Shown: one piece after another, positions 46,557-58,538 of the stretch
Position numbering within the stretch: position 1 is the first letter of the stretch
How the letters are laid out: the number at the start of each line of letters is the position of its first letter
From: Rhodamnia argentea
Lineage: Eukaryota; Streptophyta; Magnoliopsida; Myrtales; Myrtaceae
Direction of reading: 5' to 3'
Assembly (NCBI RefSeq): GCF_020921035.1
Contig: NC_063154.1
Coordinates: 27,103,948 to 27,167,947 of the forward strand
DNA: 64,000 bases
Notes under the pieces: model-generated
What the model was told of the DNA's origin: nothing
What the model saw: only the letters and a program-made list of their open reading frames with translations
Databases searched by the model: none
Position numbers and translations under genes: made by a program

Positions 46557-49369
46557 TTACACGATTCCACATCTTGAAAAAAAATATAAAAAAAATGAAT
46601 TTCTCGTGTCAACATTGAGCGAAGAAGACGCTTGTTCTTCTTGATTTAAAGTCAAATTTTTTGGACCATTTTTCTGGCGTGCATTTTGTCCAATTCGAGT
46701 TCGAAAGCATCTCGAAATTGGAACAAAGTACATACGAACAAGATGTGTATTGAAGGACTAAAGGGGCCACCAAAGGAACGGTCCACCAAAGGCACCAACC
46801 ATTTCGTTTTCTAGAAAGCTCAATTGAGGTCGCATTGATTGTGCATATGGTATGGTACAAAATTAACGTTATCTTTCGTTTTTTTCATGATAGGATCATT
46901 GCAACTTCATCGTCGGCTCATGTCTTTCCCGTTTCTTTTGTAATGTAACATGTTGTTGTGTAATGTATAATGTATCGTGAGAACTGAGCATGCGTGTCGA
47001 ATTTTGTAGTTATAATCCTAAAGACACAAATCGGTACCCATGACGCGTTTACTTTCAAATTAATTTTCATCTTATTGACAATACCAAATGGACATCACGA
47101 CCCAAATCCATCCTCCGTCGGCATTCGATCCACTGATTCGTAAATGCGCACGTGTCAATAACGTGGATTTTTCACGTCAGATTTGTCATTCTCCGTGTCG
47201 AATTGCCTCGTAGTCGTCTGCCACATGTGATAACACACATGCATTGTAACGAAATATGAGATGGAATATTAATGAATGGTAGATTTGGATCATGGGTGGG
47301 AGTAAATGTGCCATGAGGTACTAGTTTGAAACTTTTAATGGTATCAGCCCTAATTCTTAATAATAGCGAAACTAGTTTGCATTAAATTTTGTATCGTTAA
47401 TCTTCACGAAGTACTTCCCAGAGCCTATTCTAACAACTTCCCACAGTTTCGATCATCGTAAAAGGGGCGGTCACATTTACCCTCAACTAATTTCATGCCA
47501 TAAAAATCCCAAATCTCCATAATGATGGATTTCAGGGACTTCCCAATCTAAGATTTTAGTAATTTGGGATTTCTTTTGTGAGTATGAAATTTACGGTGTG
47601 TACGGCATGATCGTACCGATTTGGATTTTCAATGACATAAAAATTAATTTACTGTAAATGTGGCATAACTACATCGGTTTACGAATTTCGATGAAATGAT
47701 AATTAATTTGATGTAAATATGGTATCGGTGGTAGATGTGCTGCGGTACATCAATTTGGAATTTTCGATAGTACCCGAATCATCCCAAGCAAAGGAATCTC
47801 TGCCACAATCATTACAGAGTCCTAGGAACTTCGAACCTATGGCGAGGTCTAATGATTTGTTAATAATTTTTGTCACAAAGTATTATTAGGGTAAACAAGA
47901 TTTCGATTTTTTTTTCTTCATTTTGATTTTTTCGGAATAAAGTTTCCTTCGCTTCCAAGAAGGTGAACGGTAAATTCATGGGATGGCGGCTAGACCGGCC
48001 TCGTCCGTTGATCAAAATCTTTATCATTGCTTCTGTTTTCTTGCATGACTCGACGTTAATGCTAATAACATGACAAATTTACCTGCCTAATAAGGTGGAA
48101 AGAAAATCGAACCGGGATTGTCTCCCTTCCATGTGACATAACGTCTTCGGTTCATGCGATTGTTGACTTGAGATTCAAGAATCATGAGCAACCCACCCAA
48201 TATGAAAACGATTATGTGTCAATTGATTTATCGTCAAATTTCACATCTCCAAACACGTGCGGTCTCTCTCCATCGATAATTAAAATTTCTGAATTTGACA
48301 TTTTAACATGCACAAGGTTTTTAAAAAAAAAAAAAAACCTCGAATTCTTTCCTCCCTTCTCCCTTCACCTTAGCCGCTCGTTGCTTCTCATCTCCCCTCA
48401 TAGCAATTGCTCATTGCGAGCTCGCCGTCACCATCTCCCCCTATCCCTAGGACTTATGTTCTCCCTCTGACACCAGTGACTATAGTTCGCGGGGCGACAC
48501 TAGATTTGGGAGGTCATTGAGCTTTCAATCTCCGATGGGAGGTGGTGGCGACACGGTGGCGGTGCTCGCAATTGGAGAAGGAAGGAGTAGAAAGAAGGAG
48601 GAAAAATAAATAAATAAAAAGCCTAGATTCAATCTTAATCCCCCAAAATTGTAAAGTGGGTGCAAATTGTGACGTGGCTTTTCTTTTTTCTTTTTTTTTT
48701 CCTTTTTAGCCATTCATCTCCATCTACGAGAAAATTCGGCGTTAAATTCTCCAACAAACCAAAAAAAAAAAAAAAAAAATCCGCCGTCCCGTGTCTCTCG
48801 CCCATCTCCGAAGCCCGATTCATTAGCCCGCCCCTTATTTTTCACGAGAACCTTAAAACTCGAAAGAGCAGACCAAAAGACACGGTCATTCCCGCCATTG
48901 ACACTGCTTGCTGACCACTCTGCCACCTTCCCCTCTCTCTCTCTCTACGTATTCAGACAAGTAGGCAGAAGCATCCAAACGAAAAGCAGAGCCCTTTTTT
49001 TTTTTTTTACAGAAGAGAGAGAAAGAGGAGACACAGAGAGAGAGAAACCCAATCACGGACTCGTGTAGTGCTTTATCCACTAGTGCACTATCCCCCACCA
49101 GTATATGTATAGACACATTAGATTCTCCCCGTTGGCATCCTCTGTAGCGCGCGCCATTGCTCGCGGTCTCGTTTTCTTCCTCTCCTTTTTCGTGCAATCG
49201 CCCATTAGCAATCACGGGCTGCTATAAAACAAACTGCCTTCCCCTGTTCCACCACCGCATTCCCCCCTTATATAACCCCGCGAAATCGCTCGCCCTCTTC
49301 CCCGTGTGCGCAAGCCACTGAATTCGTTTAGGGGAGTTGCTTTTTTGGGAGGTCCCCCGCCCACACAGC
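46557..49369. repeat. BXL-upstream repeat, copy D3 (5' flank of the live gene)
   Basis: Aligns with D2 from its first base. The last part (48,600-49,369) is the promoter and leader of the beta-xylosidase gene and contains poly-T/A runs, a CT microsatellite (about 48,932-48,943) and candidate TATA boxes. Nothing coding; purine/pyrimidine-biased frames here are compositional. Confidence 0.75.
49269..49275 (+). promoter_or_regulatory. Candidate TATA box of the beta-xylosidase gene
   Basis: TATATAA about 95 bases before the ATG, a normal distance for a short plant leader with transcription starting near 49,300. A second candidate, TATAAAA at 49,223-49,229, would give a longer leader. Confidence 0.55.
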
Positions 49370-52300
49370 ATGACCTCTGCCCAGAACAGAGCGCCGACGG
49401 TGTGCTCTGTTTTGCTCTGCCTCTGCTGCATTCATGCGTTCTGGTGCGCCGTCTTCGGCGTCCGGTTCGTCGCGGGCCAGTCGCCCAAGCCGGTCTTCGC
49501 TTGCGACGTGGACGGGGACCCGAGTCTCGCCGCCTTCGGGTTCTGCAACGCGTCGTTGGGGGTCGAGGCGCGGGTGGCGGACCTGGTGAAGCGGCTGACT
49601 CTGCAGGAGAAGATCGGGTTCTTGGTGAACGACGCGGGCAATGTGGACAGCCTGGGGATCCCCAAGTACGAGTGGTGGTCGGAGGCGCTGCACGGGGTGT
49701 CGTACGTCGGGCCCGGGACCAAGTTCTCGAGCCTCGTCCCAGGGGCGACCAGCTTCCCTCAGGTCATCCTGACGGCGGCCTCGTTCAACGCCACCCTGTT
49801 CGAGACCATTGGGAAGGTTAGCGAGTTCACATCATTCGCTCCCTCACGCTTCTCTTTCTTGTGCCTCTCTGTTTTTGACTTTCGCATGCGGAGCAGGATA
49901 ATGTATTCGATTCTGCGCGTTGTAGTTGCTCGCATCATGCAAGACATGATAGAAAAAAGGCCCAAAACTTCTATCCAACATGATAAGAAAGTGCATGTTG
50001 CGAAGCACCTGCGGCCATAGTGACGGCTGGCGGGGACCACCGGCCACCGTCACTCTGGAATCGGTAGATGCTGGGCGTACAGTGAATTTAGTAACTTTAT
50101 ACCGTGACATATAAAGTTTCATGTCAAGGTAAATGTTTACGCCGTGCTAAGATTCCCATGAATTTTTTGTTTATGTCACTCCTTCAATCTAAGTATCCGC
50201 ATCCGCCCGCCCGCCTCTGCCCCTAATATTCAAGTTGATTTGTGTCGACATTCCGCTGCCGTACCTCGAAAACTGTAGTGTCCCACATCTTGATCACCAT
50301 TCCATGTCTTTAACTCTCTCAAATGCGGCGTCAAAGAAGCCCTGATTTGAATCCGAACCCACAAACTGCGAGATCAAGAAGCACCCACCACACACATTTG
50401 CTTCAGATGATCTGCCTTTTCGAGGTGAAATTGCAGTGATGAAATCGGCAGATCTTGTGGTTGGGTCCTCAACCACTCTGGTACCAGTTGGTACAACCTT
50501 TTTAGCTGTACACCATATAAATTGCAGTAAGTGCAACCTCCCCAAGAGAAATTAACAGAAAGCTAACTGGCTTAAAAGGCACCAGCTAAAGTCTATGCAT
50601 GCTTGCCTGTTCCCACTGCAATGTTTGACAAAAAAAAAAAAAAAAAACTTCATCAAACAACCTTCACCGAGTTGTCTGTACTATTGTGGGAAAATAATGT
50701 AATGTTGACCCAAGATTTTGGTAGGTTTTGATCCTATGTAAGGTTACTGTAATGTGGAAATTTTTGCATACATTAAAGTCAAAAGAAAATAGAAGAAAGA
50801 CTTTTGCATTAATGTGAGCATGGAACCATCATTTGGGTTTGATTGGTGTGTGTTTTATTTGGTGGAGATGATAATGACAATGGAGCTTACAAGAAGGTGG
50901 TGTGTCATGAGTATTTCTGTTATCATTTGCACACAATGGTTCCTTCCTCTGCACTCAATGGGGGACCAACTTCAATAGTTAATGCTGGAAACAGAAGACA
51001 TTTCATCCAAAGGAACAAAAGAAGAGGAGAAGTATAGATGGTTTGGCCGGAGTTTCGAGTATGTCGGGAAGGATAGATAAGATGTGATCGAAAAATACAC
51101 GAAAATGATGGGTTAAGCCACCTTAAATTTTGGCTGAAAGGTGGAAGAAAGAAACGCGCCTGAGTCTTTTCCTAGCGATTCAGTCATCGATCATCATGAT
51201 CCGCTTCTTGTCTTCTATTTATACTACTGTTTCATTCAAATGCCCTAAAATTCACACTATCTTGCTTACTGTCGCCATCGCGGTGACTGCGGTTGGAAAA
51301 TGAATAAGTTTGTTATCCCGACTGGGGCGAAAAGTGACGTTTTTAAGCTCTGTGCAAATGATATAGAGAAGAGTAGATGAATTACACAGTAGCTTTGTTG
51401 AAGCAGGTGGTTTCGACAGAAGCCCGGGCGATGCACAACGTCGGGCTGGCTGGATTAACATTTTGGTCCCCGAACGTCAACATATTCAGGGACCCGAGAT
51501 GGGGACGGGGCCAGGAAACGCCGGGGGAAGATCCGCTGCTCTCGAGCAAGTACGCGTCGGGTTATGTCAGAGGCCTACAACAGAGCGACGATGGAAATGC
51601 GGACCGGCTTAAAGTTGCTGCCTGCTGCAAACATTATACAGCGTATGACATCGATAACTGGAAAGGTGTCGATCGGTACCACTTCAACGCTGTGGTAAAA
51701 CAACAATTTTGCGTTGTTATTTGATTTGATTTATCAACCAGTTATATGCATAACTGCGTCAAGTTAATCTCTCGCATCGCTTGTGGTGGACTGATTAGGT
51801 AACGCAACAAGATTTAGATGATACGTTTCAACCGCCGTTCAAGAGTTGTGTCCTCGACGGCAATGTCGCGAGTGTGATGTGCTCCTACAACCAGGTTAAT
51901 GGTATTCCAATGTGTGCAGACCCAAACCTTCTCGCCGGGATCGTCCGAGGAGAATGGAAATTAAACGGGTAACATTCCGCTGCTCGTGCATTGCCGTTCG
52001 ATGCACTCGATCAATTATTGCGACATTATTTATGTGGAAGGATCGGTTAATGCAGATATATCGTTTCGGATTGCGATTCAGTGGACGTGTTCTACAATTC
52101 CCAGCACTATACTAAAACGCCAGAAGAGGCTGCAGCTAAGGCCATTTTGGCAGGTAGACACAAAAGTTTCATATCATACTTTGATCAATTGCGATGAAGG
52201 CGTTTGAAAATTTGCCGTTCGACGACTCTGATTCCCTTTTTGACAGGGTTGGATCTCAATTGCGGATCTTTCCTAGGCCAACACACTGAAGCGGCGGTGA

Positions 52301-53773
52301 AAGGTGGACTGTTGAATGAATCGGCGGTCGACAAGGCCATCTCTAACAATTTTGCCACGCTGATGAGGCTCGGCTTCTTCGATGGGGATCCAAGGAAGCA
52401 GTTGTATGGAAAGCTTGGCCCGGACGACGTGTGCACACCGAGCAACCAGGAGCTCGCCCGGGAAGCCGCGAGGCAAGGGATTGTGTTGCTTAAGAACACG
52501 GCAGGATCATTGCCCCTGTCCTCGACCGCCATAAAGTCCTTGGCAGTGATCGGACCCAATGCCAATGTCACGAAAACCATGATCGGGAACTACGAAGGTA
52601 AACGAAGAGTTTATGCGATAGACGGCGGAACATTCGATCAGCTTCATTGTTTGTATCCGTCCTGGAAAATACCTTAATCAGTACTCCTATGTTCCTTTCA
52701 GGCACTCCTTGCAAGTACGTGACACCTTTGCAAGGCCTAGCAGCTGTCGTTTCGACAACGTATGTGGCCGGCTGTGCGGACGTAGGATGCGGCACGGCCC
52801 AGACAGATGACGCGAAGAAAGCCGCGGCCTCGGCGGATGCAACGGTGCTCGTGATGGGCGCCGACCAGTCGATCGAGAGGGAGGGTTTCGACCGGGTCGA
52901 CCTCCACCTTCCAGGCCAGCAGTCGCTGTTGGTCTCGGAAGTGGCGAATGTGTCGAAGGGGCCTGTGATCCTCGTGATCATGTCGGGGGGAGGGATGGAC
53001 GTGTCGTTCGCCAAGGACAACGACAAGATCACAAGCATTTTGTGGGTCGGTTACCCCGGCGAAGCCGGCGGCGCAGCGATGGCGGACGTGATTTTCGGGA
53101 ACCATAATCCTAGTAAGATTCAGAGTCTGTGGCCACTTCAAATTTTGCAATCCTCCATTCAAATTCTGATTCACGAGTCGCTGAACTTTTTCTTGAATCA
53201 GGTGGAAGATTGCCAATGACATGGTATCCGCAGTCGTACGCCGACGCCGTCCCAATGACGAACATGAACATGAGGCCCGACCCCGCCACGGGCTACCCGG
53301 GCAGGACATACCGCTTCTACACCGGGCCGACCGTGTACGCATTCGGGGACGGGCTGAGCTACTCCAAATTCAGCCACCGTCTAGTCCAAGCGCCCCAGCT
53401 TGTGTCCATGCCCTTAGAGGAAGGCCACGTTTGCCACTCGTCGGCATGCGAATCCTTGGACGCCACGGGCGAGACGTGCGCGAATTCGACCTTCGACGTG
53501 CACCTGAGAGTCAAGAACGTTGGAAGCTTCAGCGGGAGCCACACGGTGTTCTTGTTCAGCAGCCCTCCATCGGTGCACAGGTCGCCTCAGAAGCACCTGC
53601 TGGGCTTCGAGAAGGTGTTCTTGGCCTCAAAAAGTGAGGCACAGGTGCAGTTCAGGGTCGACGTTTGCAAGGATCTGAGCGTGGTTGACGAGGTCGGCCG
53701 CCGGAAGGTCGCCTTGGGGGCGCACGTCCTCCACGTCGGGGACTTGAAGCATGGGTTGAGCGTGCGGATTTGA
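49370..53773 (+). CDS. Beta-D-xylosidase 4-like (GH3), seven exons, intact
   Basis: Exons by splice sites and continuity: 49,370-49,816; 51,407-51,694; 51,799-51,968; 52,056-52,153; 52,247-52,597; 52,702-53,112; 53,202-53,773. All introns are GT-AG and the sum is 2,337 nt, 778 residues. The ATG at 49,370 starts a signal peptide (about residues 1-36). FACD at about 43-46 opens the mature plant BXL form. Family blocks seen: [11 protein letters not shown] (182-192), CCKHYTAYD (222-230), VSDCDS with the expected nucleophile Asp307, GLDLNCG after exon 4, and ADQSIEREG (505-513), where Glu510 or Glu512 may be the acid/base; the fibronectin III-like C-terminus ends in [10 protein letters not shown]. 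By family it acts in the apoplast, removing xylose or arabinose from xylan and arabinan. Closest to XYL4/BXL4 by many block identities (from memory). Intron 1 is long (1,590 bp). Confidence 0.95.
50557..50771. repeat. Part of BXL intron 1 duplicated upstream
   Basis: This intronic stretch (GGCACCAGCTAAAGTCTATG and following, including TTTGGTAGGTTTTG) recurs at 46,324-46,510 in the D2 copy. It fixes the right end of the old duplication at about 50,771. Confidence 0.85.
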
Positions 53774-55968
53774 CCGCCCGGCTCTCCCCGAACCCGCGAC
53801 GAAATTCTTAAGCTCTCGCCGATTTACGGTGCTACATTGCCGAATGACTCGGAAATCAAAGTGATAAAAGTTTGGGAGATGCTCACAAGAAGTCTCTCAA
53901 CCAATTCTCATGTATCCAAATTGTTCAAAAAGCAAATGGATGTTTTTACTCCCATGTGCAGCCACCTTCTTTCTTTTCTTTCTTTCTAATTTACATCGGT
54001 GACTAGCGGGAACCCTAATGTTAGGCGATCCGGATCCCAGTGACTAATGACTATAAGGTGAAGTTATTACAATAGACCAAGCCAATCACAAATCAAAGAA
54101 ACAAAGGAGCGTGTATTGTCATGCACAACACAGTTCCACACAATGTTCACAATTCTGGAGATTTGAGTGGATAAAATTGGGAATTTTGTCAAAGTGTTGA
54201 TAACCATGAGAAGTTGTTTGGGAAAATCATGATTGACAACTTTCTTTTAGCGGTAAGTGTACTGAGAGTGCAAGTGAGCCTTAAAACTTTTAAAAAGTGC
54301 AATCAAATCCTAAAACTTATTACGAAAATGCAACCGAATTCTAAAATTTTCAAAAAAATTACAGTGATGTCCTAAAACTTGTCACGAAAGTACAATCAAG
54401 TCATCGAACTTTCAAAAGAGTGCAATTAACGGAAAGACTTGATTTCACCAAGATTATACTTTTTTAAAATTTGAGGACTCGGTTGCATTTTCTAACAAAT
54501 TTTATGACTTAATTGCACTTTTTGCAAGTTTTATAACTTAATTTCACTTTCGTGACAATTTTTAAGACTTCCAACGTGCTTATCTCTGCTTTTTAGAAGT
54601 GCTAATTATCGATGGCTGTATCGAAATTATTGGCTATTCCAATTAGTTAACAATATTCATTTGTGCAACGTATTGTCCGTTAAAGTTACTAATCAATAAA
54701 CTAAGATTAGCTTGTAACTTAGTTGGAGATAAAATAGATAAACTTATTCAAATTAAGGTCGTAATACTGCATAAGAAGTAATAATTTTAACACGATGATA
54801 AGTTATGTAAATAACTATTGATAAATTGTTACGAAAGTTGGTAATTTGTATTTTTTTTTTCGCATAGGTAATTTGGAATTGAGTAAATAAATTTTGGTAG
54901 CTGACTCAAAAACGAGTTGACACGGTCAAATTAGTTATATTTCATAATTGAAATAGTATTGATAAATCATTATCATTTTCCTAAAAGTGATTGGTTATAT
55001 TTCTCAGAAAAACTAGTCATCAAAAGATATTTTCATTATCGATACAAATTAATACATTAGTATAATTATGGGCGAAGAAAATATTTTTCATTCAATTATT
55101 ATAGTAAGTGGTACATGCGATCGATTTTATAAAATGATTCAAATCACGTGTTCTTTGCGAAGCAAGCGCACCCTAAATTAAGTTAGTAGTTGCAACATGT
55201 TTGTAAGTTGCAATGTTGGAAGTTGCCCCAAAAGATCTTAACTTCAAAGGGACCAAATAATGTTGGAAATTGACGGAGATAGGAGTTAATAAAGTAAAAC
55301 TAGTTAGCAAGTCAGTTGGACAAAAGTTACTAAATCACTCCACTTATAAGTTAGTAATTTCGTATAAAAGTTAATAACTTTAACAATTGGTAGACTTTGA
55401 TGATAAATATAGAACTTAGTAATTGAAGGGAGAAAAGCACAAAAAAGGAAAAAAAACTGTTGGTAGGTATTTCGAATATGACTTGGTGAGCTAAAATCAA
55501 TTCGTAATTTAATCGGATAAAAGTTGATAATGATTCAAACTAAGGTTCGAAAACATGGTAAGAGCAAATTTAATGGGATAGTTACAACAAAAGGTGATAA
55601 TTTCGAAGGGACCGTAAAAATGTAGGTCTAATAATTTAAATAAAAATCAATAAGCTCAAATTAGTTAGTAATTCAATTCGAGAAAAAATTGATATACTAG
55701 TCAAATGATGATCGGCGTTTTCGTGGTAATTTGCTATAAAAGATCGATCGGATAAAATATTTATGAGAAATGATCCTGATAGATTTAATATACTAAAAGC
55801 AGTCGTTAATTAAAATTCAAGAAAAATTTACAAATCACTCAAATTAAAGTTGATAATTTTGTATAAGAATTTAATAAGTTTAAGGCGTTAAATAAGTTTG
55901 TACTCTTCAATCTTCACTCTCACAAGTTTCGTGAGAGAAAAACCCGGAAACAGCCCGTACAGCGTACT
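53774..55968. other. Intergenic, AT-rich, 3' of BXL
   Basis: The first 200 bases are the likely 3' UTR of the xylosidase gene. From 54,600 the sequence is AT-rich, with recurring phrases such as AAAGTTGATAAT and AGTTAGTAATTC that indicate a decayed repeat. No gene seen. Confidence 0.5.
54258..54590. mobile_element. Foldback/MITE-like inverted repeat with internal subrepeats
   Basis: The left half (GTGCAATCAAATCCTAAAAC, AAATGCAACCGAATTCTAAA) is repeated as reverse complement in the right half (GACTTAATTGCACTTTTTGC, GACTCGGTTGCATTTT). Each half contains two or three copies of a roughly 38-base module. No clear target duplication. Confidence 0.55.
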
Positions 55969-56174
55969 ATGCAGATAGCAAGCCGCGGCTTCTTTCTGGC
56001 ATTTGGTCGAACGGGTGATGAGCGTCTCCTTGGGATTTCGGAAAAATACTTGATCGACCAGGAGCGGCGCCTGAAATCTCCTCCCAGGTGAGGGTTGCGA
56101 ATCTTGTTTTGCTACAGTTTGGCATAACTTGTGGTGTTCCTTGTCCCGTCTTCTTGCAAGAATTTCTCAGGGGA
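55969..56174 (+). promoter_or_regulatory. PPR gene 5' leader with a possible short intron
   Basis: CAG/GTGAGG at 56,088 is a strong donor and CTCAG at 56,170 an acceptor, giving an 83-bp intron. Joining these would put an upstream ATG at 55,969 in frame with the main ORF and add 41 residues beginning MQIASRGFFLAF. If the AG at 56,160 is used instead, the upstream ATG is out of frame and would be a short uORF. Which is used cannot be decided here. Confidence 0.45.
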
Positions 56175-58538
56175 ATGCTGTTCGTTAGGAAACTGGGTCG
56201 TTCGATCAAGAAAGATCCTCTCTTGAATTGGCGGTTGCCTCTCGCTGATGAGCACGTTATAGGTAGGGCCACAATCAGACAATACCCTCGAGCTTGCAAG
56301 TGCCATCGGTCTGTCCGTTCTTTGTTTAATGTGGAGAAAGATGGTTTTGCATCGAAACTTATCGAGAGCGAAGTCAATAGGCATTGTGTAGCTAGCTATT
56401 CATCGTTCGTTGAGACGGTGTTGGTGCAGGCTAGAGATCCTGCTAAACTCAGCAGTGAATTGGTGGCCGCAGTTGACGAGCGTAGGCATGATGATGCATG
56501 GAAGTTGTATGAGCTACATATGCAAATGGAAGGGTTTCCCAGAAAGTCTGTGGTGCACAAGCTTATAGTGAGTTTCACCGAAACCCTCGATGTCCAGTGG
56601 CTCAAGAAAGCGTATGGGTTGGTGGAATGCGCTTTCGAGGAGGGTAAGCAGAACTTGTTTGAGAAGGAAACTCTAATTTATCTCTCTTTCGGTCTCACGA
56701 AGGGTGGGTTACCAATTGCTGCATCTACTATGTTGAGGAAGTTGGTCGACATGGAAGAGTATCCCCCCGTTGCGGCTTGGTCCGCGATCTTGGCTTACAT
56801 GTCTCAAACAGCACCTGGAGCTTATCTCGCAGCTGAACTTGTTCTTGAGATTGGTTATTTGTTTCAAGATGGACGAGTCGATCCTCGTAAAAAGAGCAAT
56901 GCGCCTTTGGTTGCTATGAAGCCCAATACTACTGCTTTTAACATTGCTTTGGCCGGGTGCCTCTTGTTTGATACTTGCAGGAAAGCAGAGCAACTCCTTG
57001 ACATGATGCCACGGATACAGATTAAAGCTGACACAAACTTATTGATTATTATGGCACATATACATGAGAGGAATGGCCGTCGAGAGGAGCTGAAGAAGCT
57101 TCAGAGGCACATAGAGGAAGCTCCGAACCTAACTGATATGCAGTTCCGGCAATTTTACAATTGTTTGCTTACTTGCCATTTGAAGTTTGGGGATCTACAT
57201 TCTGCGTCCAGCATGGTTTTGGATATGCTGCGCAAGGCAAAGGAAGCAAAAAACTCACTTGCTGCTGCTACGTTCGCATTCGATGGTACTAGGAAGGGTA
57301 ATGGTTTGACTGGTGGAGTAGTTTCTGGTCAAAGTGATCAAAATAGCAGATTGGACTTCCTGGAGAAAGTGTCATTGAAACAACAAGCTATTATATCGTA
57401 TGAAGAGTTCTCTAAAGATCGTAAGTTCGAGAAGCTGCAGACTGAGGCAGAGCATGCTCTTACTGGGTTGTTGGCTAAGTTGCAGGTGCAAGTGGAACTG
57501 GTGACAACTCACCGTGGGATTCTTCAACCAACAGAGAACATATATGCGAAATTGGTTAAGGCTTTTCTTGAAGCTGACAACATCAAGGATTTGGCAGATT
57601 TCCTTATTAAGGCAGAGAAAGAAGACTTGCCTGTTTCGAATGATAGTTCGGCCTTGGTTCATGTCATTAATTCGTGCATTTTACTTGGTTGGTTGGATCA
57701 GGCATACGATCTCCTTGACGAGATGCATTTGGCTGGGGTTAGAACAGGTTCTGCTGTGTATTCTTCTCTCTTGAAAGCATATTGCAAAGCCAACCGAGCC
57801 ACAGAGGTGACATCACTTCTCCGAGATGCTCGTAAAGCAGGCATCCAGCTAGATGCAAGCTCTTACGAGGCAATGATCCAGTCTAGGGTTCTTCATGATG
57901 ATACTCAAGGAGCACTTAACCTATTTAGAGAGATGAAAGATTCTAAAATACCTCGATTAGGTCATCGAGAGTTTGATTTATTGGTCAAGGGTTGTGCTGA
58001 GAGTGGTGAGGCAGGTCTCATGTCAAAGCTCTTGCAGGAAATCAAAGAAGGTCAGAGCTTTGATTGTGGTGTTCATGGTTGGAACAACGTCATTCATTTT
58101 TTCTGCAAGAAGAGACTAATGCAGGATGCAGAGAAAGCTTTGAAGAAAATGCGCAGTCTAGGGCATACCCCTAATGCACAGACATTCCATTCTATGGTGA
58201 CTGGGTATGCTGCTATCGGAGGAAAATATGTGGAGGTAACTGAGCTGTGGGGTGAAATGAAAGCTCTCTCTGCTTCCTCCCCAATAAAGTTTGATCAGGA
58301 ACTCTTGGATTCTGTACTCTATACTTTTGTGAGAGGTGGGTTTTTTGCTCGAGCAAATGAGGTTGTTGGAATGATGGAAAAAGGAAACATGTTTGTTGAC
58401 AAGTATAAATATCGCACGCTCTTCCTAAAGTACCATAAAACACTTTACAAGGGTAAGGCTCCCAAATTCCAGAGCGAAGCTCAACTGAACAAGAGAGAAG
58501 CAGCATTGACTTTCAAAAAATGGGTAGGATTGAATTGA
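56175..58538 (+). CDS. P-class pentatricopeptide repeat protein, organelle-targeted
   Basis: An open frame of 787 residues from the ATG at 56,175. The open frame continues upstream as non-ATG sequence that looks intronic, so this ATG is the first safe start. The N-terminus is rich in Arg/Lys and hydrophobics (LFVRKLGRSIKK), fitting a mitochondrial transit peptide. PPR-like helical repeats are clear in the C-terminal half: VYSSLLKAYCKANRATEVT, SYEAMIQSRVLHDDTQGALN, WNNVIHFFCKKRLMQDAEKA and TFHSMVTGYAAIGG. No E, DYW or SMR domain is present, so P-class; such proteins bind organelle RNA and affect its stability, splicing or translation. It resembles the Arabidopsis At1g03100 type in length and in the KKWVGL-like end, but that assignment is from memory. 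The main ORF is intronless, as usual for PPR genes. Confidence 0.9.
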   Translation: MLFVRKLGRSIKKDPLLNWRLPLADEHVIGRATIRQYPRACKCHRSVRSLFNVEKDGFASKLIESEVNRHCVASYSSFVETVLVQARDPAKLSSELVAAVDERRHDDAWKLYELHMQMEGFPRKSVVHKLIVSFTETLDVQWLKKAYGLVECAFEEGKQNLFEKETLIYLSFGLTKGGLPIAASTMLRKLVDMEEYPPVAAWSAILAYMSQTAPGAYLAAELVLEIGYLFQDGRVDPRKKSNAPLVAMKPNTTAFNIALAGCLLFDTCRKAEQLLDMMPRIQIKADTNLLIIMAHIHERNGRREELKKLQRHIEEAPNLTDMQFRQFYNCLLTCHLKFGDLHSASSMVLDMLRKAKEAKNSLAAATFAFDGTRKGNGLTGGVVSGQSDQNSRLDFLEKVSLKQQAIISYEEFSKDRKFEKLQTEAEHALTGLLAKLQVQVELVTTHRGILQPTENIYAKLVKAFLEADNIKDLADFLIKAEKEDLPVSNDSSALVHVINSCILLGWLDQAYDLLDEMHLAGVRTGSAVYSSLLKAYCKANRATEVTSLLRDARKAGIQLDASSYEAMIQSRVLHDDTQGALNLFREMKDSKIPRLGHREFDLLVKGCAESGEAGLMSKLLQEIKEGQSFDCGVHGWNNVIHFFCKKRLMQDAEKALKKMRSLGHTPNAQTFHSMVTGYAAIGGKYVEVTELWGEMKALSASSPIKFDQELLDSVLYTFVRGGFFARANEVVGMMEKGNMFVDKYKYRTLFLKYHKTLYKGKAPKFQSEAQLNKREAALTFKKWVGLN

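Noticed and set aside
49337-49369. TTG start 11 codons upstream of the xylosidase ATG
   Set aside because: Plant nuclear genes rarely start at TTG, and the ATG at 49,370 gives a proper signal peptide.
49306-49821. 171-codon plus-strand frame overlapping BXL exon 1
   Set aside because: Arg/Gly-rich shadow frame of a GC-rich exon; the other frame carries the conserved GH3 sequence.
56088-56174. Non-ATG upstream extension of the PPR open frame (29 codons)
   Set aside because: It opens with GTG that is part of a CAG/GTGAGG splice donor and lies in probable intron sequence; the first ATG is 56,175.
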